NCBI GenBank assembly: GCA_029891345.1
Contig: CM056993.1
Coordinates: 106,259,300 to 106,323,299, forward strand
Length of the DNA stretch: 64,000 nt
Direction of reading: 5' to 3'
DNA from: Dryococelus australis
Lineage: Eukaryota; Arthropoda; Insecta; Phasmatodea; Phasmatidae
This document shows positions 10,403 through 22,345 of this stretch, piece after piece. The translations under genes were made by a program, and so were the position numbers. The notes beneath the pieces are model-generated. The model was not told the DNA's origin. It saw only the letters and a list, made by a program, of their open reading frames with translations, and searched no databases. Positions within the stretch are counted from its first letter, which is position 1. The number at the start of each line of letters is the position of its first letter.

Positions 10403-11258
10403 TAGGCTGTCCACGGTAAAATGAGCACTTTTGAAAGACCTGCTTAAGATTCACTTGGCTACACGTTGTGTATTCCTCCGCTTTTACCCGCTTACCATCT
10501 ATTTTTCCTTCTCAATTTGTATCCTCCCACCACGGGTAAAACTAGCACTTTATTCATGCGCCAGCCAAGAAAATATGTAGGAATGTAAATGCGTTATTAT
10601 TGTCTATTAGCAGTTTCTTCACAATTTTTTATGAACGAAACCTTTGAAAAATCACCCTATGTATGATGTGCGTGGCTCTTTCCTAAATATCTAAAGTATC
10701 ACAAGCATTTTATACTTGTGTCAACATAAACGTACCTTATTTTTGGGCTAAATCGAACTATCACTTGTATTTTATATATAAATTATAATATTTCCTTTAC
10801 AATTAATGTGAATAAAACAGGCCAAAAATAGGCATGTTGGTAATGCGTAGTAAGAAATAGTTCTCATTCAAAATATTATTACATTATTACACTGAGTGCG
10901 CACGTATGCTGTGCGTGGCCCCTTTCGTGTAGTTTTCTAGACTTGGTTTGCCTGAGGCGGAGAAATATCCTGGAAGTAGAACTTGCAGGGCTTCAGAAAA
11001 GTTGGAACTATTCGAGAATGCACTATAGTATAAACCTCAGCGTGTGTAAAATAAGAAATACTGCGGCCTTTGGTGGCGACAAATTTCAACATTTTACTCG
11101 CAATAAAAGGTCAAGTGTTAAGAACTATTTTTTATTGGTTCGCTGCCAACTTAACCACGAAAATGCATGCGAGTGTGTAACGAAGTCGTTATAAACAAGT
11201 ATTTTTTTTTCCCCCCAAAGGTTTCGCAAGTGCTGAATTTTCCGTGAACAGCCTATAT
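10403..11258 (+). mobile_element. MITE-A copy 2, split by MITE-C copy 3
   Basis: A left end (TAGGCTGTCCACGGTAAAAT) and degraded A text occupy 10403-10600. A clean right end (CCGTGAACAGCCTATA) lies at 11240-11256. Between them, 10607-11035 is a reversed family C copy from CAGTTTCTTCACAATTTTTT to GCAGGGCTTCAGAAAAGTTG. The A halves are diverged, so the nesting is probable rather than certain. Confidence 0.6.
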
Positions 11259-11540
11259 AAATAATTAGCCTACTATGCTTGACCCGGCTACAGTCGCTTA
11301 TTAGACGAAATGTTTATCGCTTATACATTGTTAATAAAGAGAAATTATGTATAGTATAATGCCATTATAAGTTTTACGCCAGTGATTGTTACAATTGATA
11401 CTAAGTTAGATAATTTTATACTCTTATGTACATAGAAGTCTAAACGCTTTTCCAGCCTAAAGCATCTGTGTACTGATTATTATAATTGTCAGAGTTTGTC
11501 GTAGGCATTTAAATTATAAGGACCAAAGTACTTACAATGT
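11258..11540. other. AT-rich spacer
   Basis: No gene, and no repeat shared with the rest of the window, was seen. Confidence 0.3.
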
Positions 11541-11995
11541 TGTTGTTGTAACTAACTAGTGTCCTATTTTATAATTCTATTTACAGGGACTAATGTTTCG
11601 TGTGTATAAATGTGGGCCAGTTGTGCATTTATGCGTTCGTGCAAATGTACTATATTCTTGCGTGTATATGGTGAATATTTTTGCCTAATACCTGTCCGTT
11701 CACCAGTGTTTTATGGACTTGTTTAAGCTTAATAATCACCACTTTAATTTAAACATTTTTTCAGTACTCAAACATGCATGTCACTATATAGTATTAATTA
11801 AATGTTCCATCAATGTCTAGTAACAACTATTGATTTTCTGCAGTGTTTGTTAATTTGTAAGCACTATTATTATTATTTTATTATTTTTATTCTAAACTGC
11901 AATAAGCAAGTGTAAATTATAAAATTGTTTCAGTGTAAGAGAATGCAGATATACCTTAACTGCCCCAAATAAACAGGATGTATTATTATTACTAT
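11540..11995 (+). mobile_element. LINE 3' UTR, copy 1
   Basis: About 445 bp is shared with 21892-22345 at high identity, from TTGTTGTTGTAACTAACTAG through GTGGGCCAGTTGTGCATTTA to TGCCCCAAATAA and a (TTA)n tail. A 5'-truncated segment ending in a short simple-repeat tail is typical of non-LTR retrotransposons. No ORF2 text is included. Confidence 0.65.
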
Positions 11996-11999
11996 TCTT

Positions 12000-12812
12000 A
12001 TTATTAAATGTATTCAAAATATATCTTAGTAAAAAAAATTGCTGACGAAATATTTTGTCCGCGGCCAATCTGACGGGACCGCTGTAAGTTTTTAAAGGTT
12101 AATTGGGCAATATTGAAATTCCTCATTAGCTACTTGTTTCTTGCCTCTCTGTATCTTTTCGCCGCGAGTTAATATAAACATTAACAGACTTTTCAAAATA
12201 TCAAAATAATAGCCTACTTTATTTACTCTATAAAGATGCGTGAGGTAATAATTACCGAGACTGACATTACAACTAATTGTACATTAACCTTACTGTATAA
12301 TATCCTTTTGTTAAGAAATATTGTAGTTAATTATGGTTATGTAGACACTAACGTTGTTGTTCTATTTTATGTTTACCCTAGTCCACGAGAAAATAGAATT
12401 CTTGTTGATTACGAGAAAATCTAATATTGTTGATTAATCTGACCATGTGCTGTAGCTGACTTCAGGAGATGGGAAACTGATAGAATCAAAAAGCAGATAT
12501 ATTTTACATTTTTAGTGTTTCCAAATTACATACATATATATATATTATTTATTTTTTTCTTCACTGTCGTACTTTTACACGGTAGCCAGCAATAAGTATC
12601 AAAATGCTTACTTTTAATATTTGATGTTCTAATGTATAGATACCATTCCAATTATTACTCGCACACGTGATGGCCCTACCGCAAACACGCCAAAACAATA
12701 GTTTCCTTCTTTCATTCCCAATATTGCTCCCCCGCCATATTGGATCCTTGGTTTTCAACTTTGTCTATGTTTTGATAAAAGAAAATAATTTAGCTACCCC
12801 TATACCCAACTA
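12000..12812. other. AT-rich spacer
   Basis: A short TA run lies near 12533-12545. Open frames at 12236-12424 (+) and 12758-12561 (-) are small and unrecognised. Confidence 0.3.
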
Positions 12813-12814
12813 CA

Positions 12815-13050
12815 GGCCATTCACGATCAAGTGAGCACCTTTGTAAGGCCCTGCAGAATTTTCCGTTTCAGCCAATTTCTATCTTTCTGCCACTTTTTAA
12901 TATAAAAATTGCAGTGTGACTAACAAACATAGAGTATACGTCTCACCGCTCTCCAAAGTTAACGCCTGAAGGAGCAATAAAATATATTTATTGATGGTTA
13001 ATGCATGATGTAAAGGTCTTAAAAAGTGCTCACTTTACCGTGAATAGCCT
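12815..13050 (+). mobile_element. MITE-B copy 3
   Basis: The left end is GGCCATTCACGATCAAGTGA and the right end is CACTTTACCGTGAATAGCC. The internal GTTAACGCCTGAAGG and AATAAAATATATTTATTGA boxes are those of family B. Confidence 0.8.
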
Positions 13051-13070
13051 ATAGCTATTGGCCTCACACA

Positions 13071-13198
13071 GCAGTACAGACTTCAAGACTGGATTACGAA
13101 CTCGTACTACGTCACAATATTAATTTAGCCAAATTTTGGCGCAATTAACATTGTGAGGTAATCATGAGTTCGTAGTCCCCTTGTCTTGTCTGTACTGC
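13071..13198. repeat. Foldback hairpin, about 48-nt arms
   Basis: GCAGTACAGAC at 13071 and GTCTGTACTGC at 13198 end two arms of about 48 nt that pair through TTACGAACTC/GAGTTCGTAG and TCACAAT/ATTGTGA around a 30-nt AT-rich loop. It may be a miniature foldback element. No clear target duplication is visible. Confidence 0.75.
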
Positions 13199-13199
13199 A

Positions 13200-14290
13200 A
13201 TTTAAGTTAAATTGCTAGTTTGCTATAGGGGTACTCGCAGGTTTTGTTTTTTAAACAAGCTTCAAATGGGAGCTATCTAAAAATGATTGTAAATTATAAT
13301 TCATTTACCCGTTTTTAAGCTCCATAAAAAAGTGATTTCGGGACGTAAGAGGGAAATTTCTTTTCTCTGTTGCAAAAACACACGCCTATGTTAGAAAAAG
13401 ATATTTTAGAATAACGAGTTCTCGTAACCATGCAAAAAATGAAAATATACTTAAGGGAAATGTCTTGAAGGAATCTCGATGTTTGATTTATGTCACGTAA
13501 GACTTTCTTTCTGAAATCACATCAGATCAAAATAAATGTTGAGAAATGTGTGTTTATACTTACGTTACAGAACAAGTATCTGTAATTAGAGTCGAAGTTA
13601 CGAAAATAATTTTTAAAACTTTACATCAGTTATTGCTGAAATATATTATATACATTCCTATAATTATTCGCAATTGAACATTATATATAATAAATTTAGA
13701 CAAAATATACTCGTGTCCTTGTTTCGAATAAAGAGCGTAATAGTGACTTATTTTAACTTTCGTATGCATTCCAAAAAAAAAAAAAGCTGGTTGTTGGAAG
13801 GCATTCACATGCGATTCGTGACATCAGCTGAACAATAAATCGCTAAAAACGTAATTTTTTCTCTGCTACGTTCGAAAACGTTGTCAGTGTCTACATAGAC
13901 AATAAAGGTAGCTGCAATTTAATTTTCACTCAAACTTCCCACAGTTCAATTATAGACTTACTTCTTTAGGTCACGTGCCTACATAACACTCAATGGAGAA
14001 ACTATGTTCCAGTATAGGGTCTTGCCTGTTGAGGCGATAGGAGCACTCGACGCACGTGTCAATTTCGCCTTTAGAGTAAGTTGCCTATCTTTTGTGGGGC
14101 TGGAATAAAAGAAAAGCAACACAGTTTCAGGTAGACGGACAGAGAAGGAAAGGAAGGACCTGGATCTGGGATATCTGTAACCTCGGTAGCCAAGATGCTG
14201 TATAAATTGCTCCACTTGAGCAGAAATCGGTGAAAATTGCTCCTCTAGGATGACTGCAGTAGCTGGAGTTTGCTGAATTATCAGTGTCGT
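13200..14290. other. AT-rich spacer
   Basis: No gene or shared repeat could be supported. The minus frame 14392-13979 overlaps MITE-A and has no recognisable domain. Confidence 0.3.
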
Positions 14291-14294
14291 CTTA

Positions 14295-14692
14295 GAGGCT
14301 GTTCTCGATAACGTGAGCACTTTTGAAATCAACCCTAGAGAAAACTCACTGCCCATGCCTGCATATACTTCAACGGGCGCACTGAGTGACATGCGTCCGG
14401 TAAAGTTGGTAACGATAGATGGGTAGTACTTCCAAAACTTTACGTCGAATAAAAAGTGTTAGGTAACCATTTGTGATAATTTAAATTATTTACTTCGCTT
14501 TCTGTTATTTTACTGCATAAATGTTTAAAAAGCAGCAGTTTTATAACATGTTTACTTTTCTAATAATTTCACATTTTTACTTGAATAAAGTGATGAGGCC
14601 CATGGCAATTTTAGTTTTACATAAGGCGGAAAAATACACAAGTCCAGTAGATGTTAATCTTCAAAAGTGCTCATTTTACTGTAAACAGCCGA
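14295..14692 (-). mobile_element. MITE-A copy 3
   Basis: Reversed full-length copy. It shows the end GAGGCTGTTCTCGATAACGT, the CGTTGAAG-type junction CTTCAACGGGCGCACTGAGT, the box ACATAAGGCGGAAAAATACA, and the end CATTTTACTGTAAACAGCC. Confidence 0.85.
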
Positions 14693-15249
14693 TACCTCTA
14701 GTGTTCGAAACAGTAATATTACAGTAAATTACAGTCGGTAGTCGCAAAATAGGCCAATATTTATAACCTAGTTCTTCGCTGATGTTAACCATTGTCTCTG
14801 CAATACAGTACACGCAAAGGAATATTCGAACTCAACCACCGACATGGTGTTTTTTTTATTTATTATTACCACCGAATCATTAACCAGGGAGTTGGAGTCA
14901 ACTACAACCATGAGGTTCTTCCTGTATGTGAACGCAGAAAATAATCAGTTATTTCACTTTTTAAATGGAGATATATGGATAACCACACTACGAAAAATGA
15001 TCCCGTGACGTCCTTACGATTGCAACCAACCTGTGATCATGTAACCGTGAAAAGTGACAAAGTGAACGTGTTATCCATTTTCGTATGCTTGTGCAGTCTA
15101 CTGAGTGAGATAATGCTCGTTACATATTTCATCTGAGTATAATAGAACCACCGTGATTTGAAATATCAACAAGTTTCCGAATTTGTTTTTTTTTTTTTTA
15201 TGACTGTTTTGTACGCTAAGCGCTGCATAAATCTGTAGCTTACCATATA

Positions 15250-15483
15250 GGCTGTTCACGGTAAAGTGAGCACTTTTAAGGTCCTCCCAGCAGGCTCTAA
15301 CTACTTATATATATATATATATAATTGCAGCATCAGGCATTAAATTCGAGGGTGCTGAAATATATACACTATGTTTATTAGTCACAAAGCAAGTTTATAT
15401 TAAGAAGTATCAGGAAGATGGAAATAGGATGAAAGGGAAACTTTAGAAGGCCTTAAAAAGTGATCACCTTACCGTGAACAGCC
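15250..15483 (-). mobile_element. MITE-B copy 4 with clean TA duplication
   Basis: The flanks read CCA-TA|TAGGCTGTTCACGG and CCGTGAACAGCCTA|TA-TGG, so the empty site would be CCATATGG with TA duplicated. The internal text is reversed family B (TGTTTATTAGTCAC). A short (TA)n lies inside at 15308-15323. Confidence 0.85.
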
Positions 15484-15484
15484 T

Positions 15485-15862
15485 ATATGGATTAGAATCA
15501 GGAGAATCGTCCGTAAGGATGTTCGTTGACTTATCGTTCGTCATTAAAATCTTGGGGAGATAAAGTTGCGGACTTGGCGTCCCATCGAAAGAGTTCACTA
15601 GCAGCCTCATCATTCGTTCCTGCATGCCTTGCGACAAGTACTTTTTCAACACTTTCACTTCGAGGCGGGAACAGAAAGCTACGGGGGCAAACGTATACTT
15701 CACGAGTGCGAATAGCCGGGTAGTTAGGCAACTTGTGCCACGCTGCTGTGATGCAGGCGAGCGTACCTAGAACGGGTAACTGGGAATTTCGCTACCACAC
15801 ATTATTACGTCGCGAATTACACCCACGGCCCAGCGCCCTACCTGTTGATTAAATGAGAAGTA
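15485..15862. other. Spacer, no gene recognised
   Basis: Short frames on both strands (15464-15731) overlap each other and show no family features. Confidence 0.3.
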
Positions 15863-16216
15863 GCCTTCCTTTCTTGAATTTACCTATTTCAGTCCATAAC
15901 TTAATTTACGGAGCCAATATTTAATAATCAAGCTAGTCGGGGCATAGAGAATATCTTAAAAGTTATTTCGAAGTCCAACTTAATTTCCTTACATTATCAG
16001 TTTAACACATGTAACTGTAATCAAACACTACCTAATAATTTAATTATTCAATCCCACGTGGGAAAATACTGGTATAATTAGAACCTAAAAATTTTTTTAA
16101 AAGATCTTTAAGCAGTCCTGTATGTCATGTCTGGCTTTGATTTTTTATGTCTGGTTATAGATTTTCACTACGAAGATTTGTAAGAAAAATATAAGATGGA
16201 ATGGATACAACCCCCT
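15863..16216 (+). repeat. Dispersed repeat D, copy 1
   Basis: About 350 bp colinear with 27971-28321, including AACTGTAATCAAACACTACC, CCCACGTGGGAAAATACTGG and ACGAAGATTTGTAAGAAAAA. The unit lacks coding potential and its termini are unknown. Confidence 0.75.
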
Positions 16217-16326
16217 TAAACTACCTCACATAAAATACACTTCGTCTGGAAACAAGGGACGAATATAACTCTATAAATACATCACACACATTATAAATAC
16301 TATTCCCAAGCCCTCTGACATGGGTG

Positions 16327-16752
16327 TAGGCTATTCACGGTAAAATTTGCGCTTTTGAAAGCCCTGCTTAAGATATACGTGTACGCACGTTGTGTATTAT
16401 TCCGCCTTATGTAAGATTAACATTATCCTGGGCCTCATCACTTTATTCACGCATCGGTAAAGTGAAACTGTGAAATTATTATAAAAGTAAATATTTAATA
16501 ACAAATCTGCTCATTTTCACACTTCGACGCATTATAAAGTAACTGAAAACGAAAGGAATAACTTAAGTTATCAGAAATGGTTAACTAACATTTTTATTCT
16601 ACGTGAAGATACGGAACTACTTCCCATCCATCGTTACCAAATTTACTGGGCGCATGTCATTCAGGACGCCCGTTGAAATATATGCAGGCAGGCCTTGAGA
16701 CTTTTTTCTAAGGTTGATTTCAATAATGCTCACTTTATCGTGAACAGCCTTT
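16327..16752 (+). mobile_element. MITE-A copy 4
   Basis: Full-length. It runs from TAGGCTATTCACGGTAAAAT, through GCATCGGTAAAGTGAAACTG and ACTTCCCATCCATCGTTACC, to TTTATCGTGAACAGCCTTTA. Confidence 0.85.
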
Positions 16753-16932
16753 AAAACTTTTTTTGCACTACTGTATTCCAAAATATACTTGTCGAAAACA
16801 TGTAAAAGTATTATAGGCATCTGCACTGAGCTTTCTTGCAGACATTTCATCAATAAAATAGTTCGACGCAGCACGATGAGAACACAGTACACCAGTTCGG
16901 AGCTTTGGGGATAGTAATAATGTGGCTAAAAG

Positions 16933-17317
16933 TAGTGATGGGCATATCGCATCAATTGTGATTAGAATTAATCGATTACGATTATTTTTTTATCGAATTA
17001 ACCGGTAAAAATAATCGATTATGCTGTTCTAATCCGTACATAAAAATTGACCCAAATACTGTTTATGTCTACAAATTTGTTTTTAAAATTTTTTTCGATT
17101 TATTTTTAATAATTTCTGTTATTTTAAAAATTTGTTGTTTCAAAATTATTACTTTATGTTTTTATCGAATGTGAGACAAACAGGTATCTGCATTTTTTTT
17201 TTTTTGTTTAAGTTTAAACAGCTGAAAATCGTGAAAAATCGAATTGTTTTAAAATAATCGATAACTCTATTATAATTAAATAATCTAATAATCGCTTGTA
17301 AAATGATCGATTATTAC

Positions 17318-17325
<8 letters not shown>
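16933..17325 (+). mobile_element. hAT-type MITE 1, rich in ATCGATTA
   Basis: It starts TAGTGATGGGCATATCG, a typical hAT end, and carries many TAATCGATTA / AATCGATTATT words. Its text is the reverse complement of 19592-19935. The far end is lost in the TA microsatellite at 17321. No transposase is encoded. Confidence 0.65.

Positions 17326-17402
<77 letters not shown>
17321..17402. repeat. (TA)n microsatellite
   Basis: About 40 uninterrupted TA units, adjoining the truncated end of the hAT-type MITE. Confidence 0.95.
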
Positions 17403-17409
<7 letters not shown>

Positions 17410-17769
17410 TAGTAAACAAATTTTGAAAAGAAACGAAAATAATTTTTGTTCCTGTAACAAATCACATGCTTGGATGAACTAAACCACCTTTGTGTTGGGT
17501 CAAAATAAATGGAACTTTTAAAATAAGATATTTAGTTGAATCAACTGTGTATTATTGTTTGGCCACTCTTTTTACTTCCTCCGTTATAAAATACAGATCG
17601 AGAGTTTGTGTTTGTTAGTGCATGTACTGATGCTTAGTAACGGTATAGTCTGAACATCTTATTAAAACAAGTTCAACAGGAAAATGAAAATTAAAGTTGT
17701 AGACCTAGAAATATTTATATATGCGCACGTTGCATAGTATATAAATTGTATCTATTGAAACTATTCCAG

Positions 17770-17850
17770 TTTCATCATTTAGCTGTGTGGTTAAGGCGAA
17801 GCGCTAGGGTGTGAACGATCTAGGTTTTAAATTTCGGCCGGGTTTCAATT
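17770..17850 (+). mobile_element. Possible decayed tRNA-derived SINE head
   Basis: AGCTGTGTGGTTAAGGCG resembles an A box and AGGTTTTAAATTTCGGC a degraded B box (for GGTTCGAATTC). No pairing acceptor stem was found. Confidence 0.3.
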
Positions 17851-18039
17851 TATTATATGTCAACCGAAACGGTTTATATACGTAGAGCCAAACAAATATT
17901 TTGTTCCACCAGCCAAATCTTAGTTTGGGGCTATCAAATGAGGTGAACAAAATAATTTGGTTTTAACAAAAACAATATTTCGTTGTCCCTATATAAACAA
18001 TTATTTTGGTTGCGCCGAACAAACTTTGTTCGATTCGAT

Positions 18040-18360
18040 AAAACATTTTTTTGATGTGGCAGTAGGCGCGAGTGTCGATGCCGCACTTATCTCTCCCTTG
18101 TTTCGTGCCACAAACGCGCAAAAAAGCTCCAGAAGAGTGGCGCCCTTAAAAAAAAATACATGTTCCTGAGATCTCCCCCCCCCCCCACCCAAAAAAAAAA
18201 TTCCTCCATCGCTTTCGAGAGACAGCGAATACGGGCGACAATAAGACGTGCGACCAGCGCCCCGTCGTGTCGTGCGTGCAAGGCGCTGAACTAGTGTGCA
18301 TTGCTACCTCTGCTTCGCTTTCCTGTGAAAATGAGATATTATTACACGCGAATACAGCCC
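18040..18360. other. Mixed-composition spacer
   Basis: A C run (18177-18187) and an A run follow one another. GCAAGGCGCTGAACTAGTGTG near 18278 resembles part of repeat E. The frames seen on the minus strand are low-complexity. Confidence 0.3.
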
Positions 18361-18428
18361 CCACATATTGAACTACGACTGTACAAGTTTATTATTGTCC
18401 TACCTATTAAGGAAACTGCACACGAAAG

Positions 18429-18430
<2 letters not shown>

Positions 18431-18489
<59 letters not shown>

Positions 18490-18490
18490 C
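18431..18490. repeat. (TA)n microsatellite
   Basis: About 60 bp of TA repeats with one AATA interruption. Confidence 0.95.
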
Positions 18491-18645
18491 CATTTTTACA
18501 TTTTTATTTTTATTTTCGCATAAATTTAATATCATGAAAACAAATTTGTGCGGGCTTTTTTTTTTTTATCTTCTCTGGCAAAAAGCCGTATTCCCAGGGC
18601 ATTTATTTGATGAGATAGGCGTAAACGCTCAAACAACAGAACTTT

Positions 18646-19073
18646 AATCAATTAACGGTTACTTCACACTATTCGGAAACCCTGCTTAAGTTGTACCATT
18701 GTTGTACTTACAGGATATTCCTCCGCCTCGTATGAACTACGCTTGTCTAGAAAATTACACCAAATGACAACGCACCGAATTCGTGCGCAGTCAGTTGTAA
18801 TAACATTTTGCATGGGAACTATTTGTTACCGCGTGCAACCAACACACTTGTTTTCTAAACGATTTTATCTTTATTTATTATATATGAAATATTATAATTT
18901 ATAGATAAAATATATGTTAAACTTTGAATTAACGAAAAAAAGTTTCATGTTAACAGAGGTATAAAACGGCTGTGATACATGACATGTCTAGGAAATAACT
19001 AATCACGTAATACATGGGGTGATTTTTCTAAGGTTTGATTCAAAAAGTGTGAAGAAACCGCAATTAGACTATA
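18646..19073 (+). mobile_element. MITE-C copy 4
   Basis: It starts CGGTTACTTCACACTATTCG and ends AAAAAGTGTGAAGAAACCGC followed by AATTAGACTATA. The two ends are inverted repeats of about 25 bp. Internal C boxes (ACAGGATATTCCTCCGCCTC, GAATTCGTGCGCA) are present. Confidence 0.8.
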
Positions 19074-19189
19074 GCCGCAAATACGCCCTTGCTACCATTG
19101 TATATGTATAAGGTACTACTGACTCTTGCGGCTTCAGCCTGGCTGCAGCTATTTTGTGCCTTCGAGACATGGAAACGCGCTAACTATAA

Positions 19190-19290
19190 GGCTGACTCTT
19201 GCCCACTCGCCACTTATCTCATCGCCTCTACGCGCAAGGCACTCAACCAGCGTGCAGCATTTCCGCCCGAACGTGACTTTAAGCGATGGA
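19190..19290 (+). repeat. Repeat E-related stretch
   Basis: CTCATCGCCTCTACGCGCAA and GGCACTCAACCAGCGTG match part of repeat E (40420-40455). Flanking text differs. Confidence 0.45.
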
Positions 19291-19591
19291 CTTGCATTTC
19301 TCAGCACACTAATAAGTACAAAAATACGATGCTTGTCTAAAAACAAATAGCTAAAGCTGATTCTGAATAAAACTCAGTTCGAATATTTTCACGCCAAAAA
19401 AAAAATATATTCCTTGAAGTTGAAATGACAACTTGAAAATTGTCTTTGACCACGAAACATTTCTTAATACTTTTCGTGTTTAGACAACCTGCAACGTATG
19501 CAACCGTTTTTCAATCACGATAGTGAAGTGCAGAATACAGCTTACCTTGCAACAGTACACCACACGTCGATGACGGCGCCTCTGTGTAATG

Positions 19592-19935
19592 TAGTGATGG
19601 GATCATCGCTTGTAAAATAATCGATTAATCGATTATTTAACTATAATCGATTCACCTATTATTAAAAAAATAATTCGATTACGCACGATCTCAGCTGTTT
19701 TTACTTAAACAAAACAAAACACTACAGATACCCAAATATTTCACATTTATTAAACATATAAAATTCAATTTTGAAACAACACATTTTCAAAACAACAGAA
19801 ATTAATAAAAATAAAGAGAAAAATTTTAGGTGAGAATAGTATTAAACAAATTTATAGAAATATACTGTATTTGCGTTCAATTTTTATGTGTGTATTAGAA
19901 CAAGACAATCGATTATTTTTACCAATTATTAGGGG
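19592..19935 (+). mobile_element. hAT-type MITE 2
   Basis: It starts TAGTGATGGGATCATCG and carries repeated AATCGATTA words. It is inverted relative to the copy at 16933. The distal end (near AATCGATTATTTTTACCAAT) lacks the matching CCCATCACTA, so it is truncated. Confidence 0.65.
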
Positions 19936-20039
19936 AACCTGTTTTTCGCGAAAAGATTTCGGGACAAGTTGTGTTCCAACGTACTTTAGTTCAGAACCAT
20001 TTTCGTAACTGGGTCATTTGAATTGTTATGCGTCTTATC

Positions 20040-20180
20040 TGTCCGCCTGCGAATCACGGAAGATCAGTATCGGAGAAACTTAGCTTTGATTGGCTTACTC
20101 ATATAACAGACTGTCTTCACACAAAGACAAGCGGCCAATCGCCAAATGAAGATTGCAAGTGTGCACATAGGATATTGTAT
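20040..20180 (-). repeat. Dispersed repeat F, copy 2
   Basis: Reverse complement of 650-780, with shared TGTCTTCACACAAAGACAAG and TTGCAAGTGTGCACATAGGA text. Confidence 0.6.
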
Positions 20181-20614
20181 ACTAGGTCCCGCGTAAATCT
20201 TTTCGTGATAATCAGGTGGCCTTACCAATAAATAATGTATCAATTGCCTATGTTTTGAGTGTCTTCCTTGTGAAAAAATTTTTTTGTTGAGGTTTTTTCA
20301 CCCCTTATTTATGAATGATTAACGCTGACATTAATGAGCACGCAGTATGTCAAAAATTTAACGATTGGAAAACTTAAGATTGTGAAAGGAATTCGGGCCT
20401 GATAAACTTTCAAAACATAAAAAAATAATAACTGCGTGAAGAGAGATATTCGTCACGAATAACTTTGAAAAAAAAAATTTCCCGATACTATAATGGAAAT
20501 TTTATAGTTGTTAGTGAATGTGTGTGGCGTATTTCTTATGAGACGGTTGTGGCTATACCGATTCATTCGAATTACAAAATGATGCGGTTATCCCACCACT
20601 ACCCGTACTATTCC

Positions 20615-20820
20615 CATGTGTGTGCGCGCAGGGCGCGTGCCCCTGGTTAAGTGTCAAGGTCAGGCCGGCCGGCCGGCCACGACTGCGAACTGGTTTGTAC
20701 ACGCGCACATGGACTGGATGTCGCCAACCACGCAGCCTTGGCGGCGATCTACCCCGGCTGCTGGCGACACTCCTCGCGCGCTCTGTCCAGCTCCGAGTCG
20801 CGAACGACGACTGTATTCTA
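20615..20820. other. GC-rich patch
   Basis: CpG-rich, with a short (GGCC)n at about 20665-20678. Frames on both strands are open but unrecognised. Candidate promoter, exon or repeat. Confidence 0.25.
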
Positions 20821-20834
20821 GCGTGTATACATAT

Positions 20835-21262
20835 ATAGTCCATTAGCAGTTTCTTTGCCCTGTTCGAACCAAACATTTGAAAAATCTCCCCATGTATGAC
20901 GTGTTTAGTTACTTCCAACATATGCGATATTTCACAAGCGTTTTATACTTGTGTTCATAAGACTAACTTTTTTTCTGTTAAATTGAAATGTTGTTCATAT
21001 TTTATCTATAAATTATAATGCTTCATTTATAAATAATTTGAATAAAAAAACAGTGAGTAAACACGTGTTTTGGTAACGCCTGATAAGAAATAGTTATTAT
21101 ACAAAATATGTTTACACACTGAGTAAGCACTAATTCAGTGTGCAGTCCCTTAGGTGAAATTTTGTAGTCTTAGTTAAGCTTAGTTTGCACGAGGCGGAAG
21201 AATACCCTGGAAGTAGAGCTTTAGCAGGGCTTCAGGAAAGGCTGAAGTAACCGCGACACTGA
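20835..21262 (-). mobile_element. MITE-C copy 5
   Basis: It runs from TATAGTCCATTAGCAGTTTC to GGGCTTCAGGAAAGGCTGAA followed by GTAACCGCG. All internal C boxes are present. Confidence 0.8.
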
Positions 21263-21460
21263 ATAATAATATCTGCCCGTGACTGCATATGGTTCGACAA
21301 ATGGCTTCACTCCCAGCCACATTCAATTTTTCTGAAGTCCTGCTAAAGTTCGACTTCTCGACTTCTAGGGTGTTCCTCCGCCTCGAGCAAACAGTTTTTA
21401 ACCAATTTTAGAAAATTACACCGAACGGACCACGAACAGCATTCGTGCGCACTCAGTGTA

Positions 21461-21883
21461 TAGGCGGTTCACGGTAAAATGAGCACTTATTGAAAGCCCT
21501 GCTTAAGATCTACTTGTATACACGTTGTGTGTTCTTCCGCCTTATGTAAGATTACCATTAACATGGGCCTCATAACTTTATTCATACGTCGGTCAAGTGA
21601 AACTGTGAAATTATTATTAAAGTAAATATTTAACAAATCTGCTCATTTTTACACTCCGGTGCATTAAAAATACAGAAAGCCAGATAAATAATCTAATTTA
21701 TCACAAATGGTTACCTAACACTTTTTGATCTATGCTAAAATATGGAACTACTTCCCATCCATCGTTACCAACTTTACTGGGCACATGCCACTCATTGCGG
21801 CCATTCAAATATATGCAGGTAGAGACAGTGACTTTTTCCTAAGGTTGATTCCAAAAAATTTTACTTTATCGTGGACAGCCTTT
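21461..21883 (+). mobile_element. MITE-A copy 5
   Basis: Full-length copy, used here as the forward reference. It starts TAGGCGGTTCACGGTAAAAT, carries GCTTAAGATCTACTTGTATA and ACTTCCCATCCATCGTTACC, and ends ATCGTGGACAGCCTTTA. A TA lies on both sides. Confidence 0.85.
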
Positions 21884-21891
21884 AATTATAT

Positions 21892-22345
21892 TTTGTTGTT
21901 GTAACTAACTAGTGTTCTATTTTATCATTTGATGTACGCAATGGTCTATTGTTACGTGTGTACGTGTGGGCCAGTTGTGCATTTATGCGTTCGTGCTAAT
22001 GTACTATATTCTTGCGTGTATATGGTGAATATTTTGGCCTAATACATGCCCGTTCATCAGTGTTTTGTGACTTGTTTAAACTTAATAATCACCAATGAAA
22101 TTTAAACATTTTTCAGTACTTAAATATGGATGTCAATATTTATTATTAATTACCTGTTCCATCGATATCTATTAACGACTATTGATTTTCTGCAGTGTTT
22201 GTTAATATGTAAGCACTATATATATATATTTTACATTCTAAACCATAATGAGGAAGTGTAAATTATAAAAATGGTTCAGTGTAAGAGAAGGCAGATATGA
22301 CTTAACTGCGCCAAATAAGATGATTAATTATTATTATTATTATTA
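21892..22345 (+). mobile_element. LINE 3' UTR, copy 2
   Basis: Same segment as 11540-11995, ending TGCGCCAAATAAGATGATTA and a (TTA)n tail. It sits within MITE-C text on both sides, so it landed in MITE-C copy 6. Confidence 0.65.

Noticed and set aside
13979-14392. 137-codon minus frame as a gene
   Set aside because: Its first third lies in MITE-A copy 3 and the rest has no protein signature.
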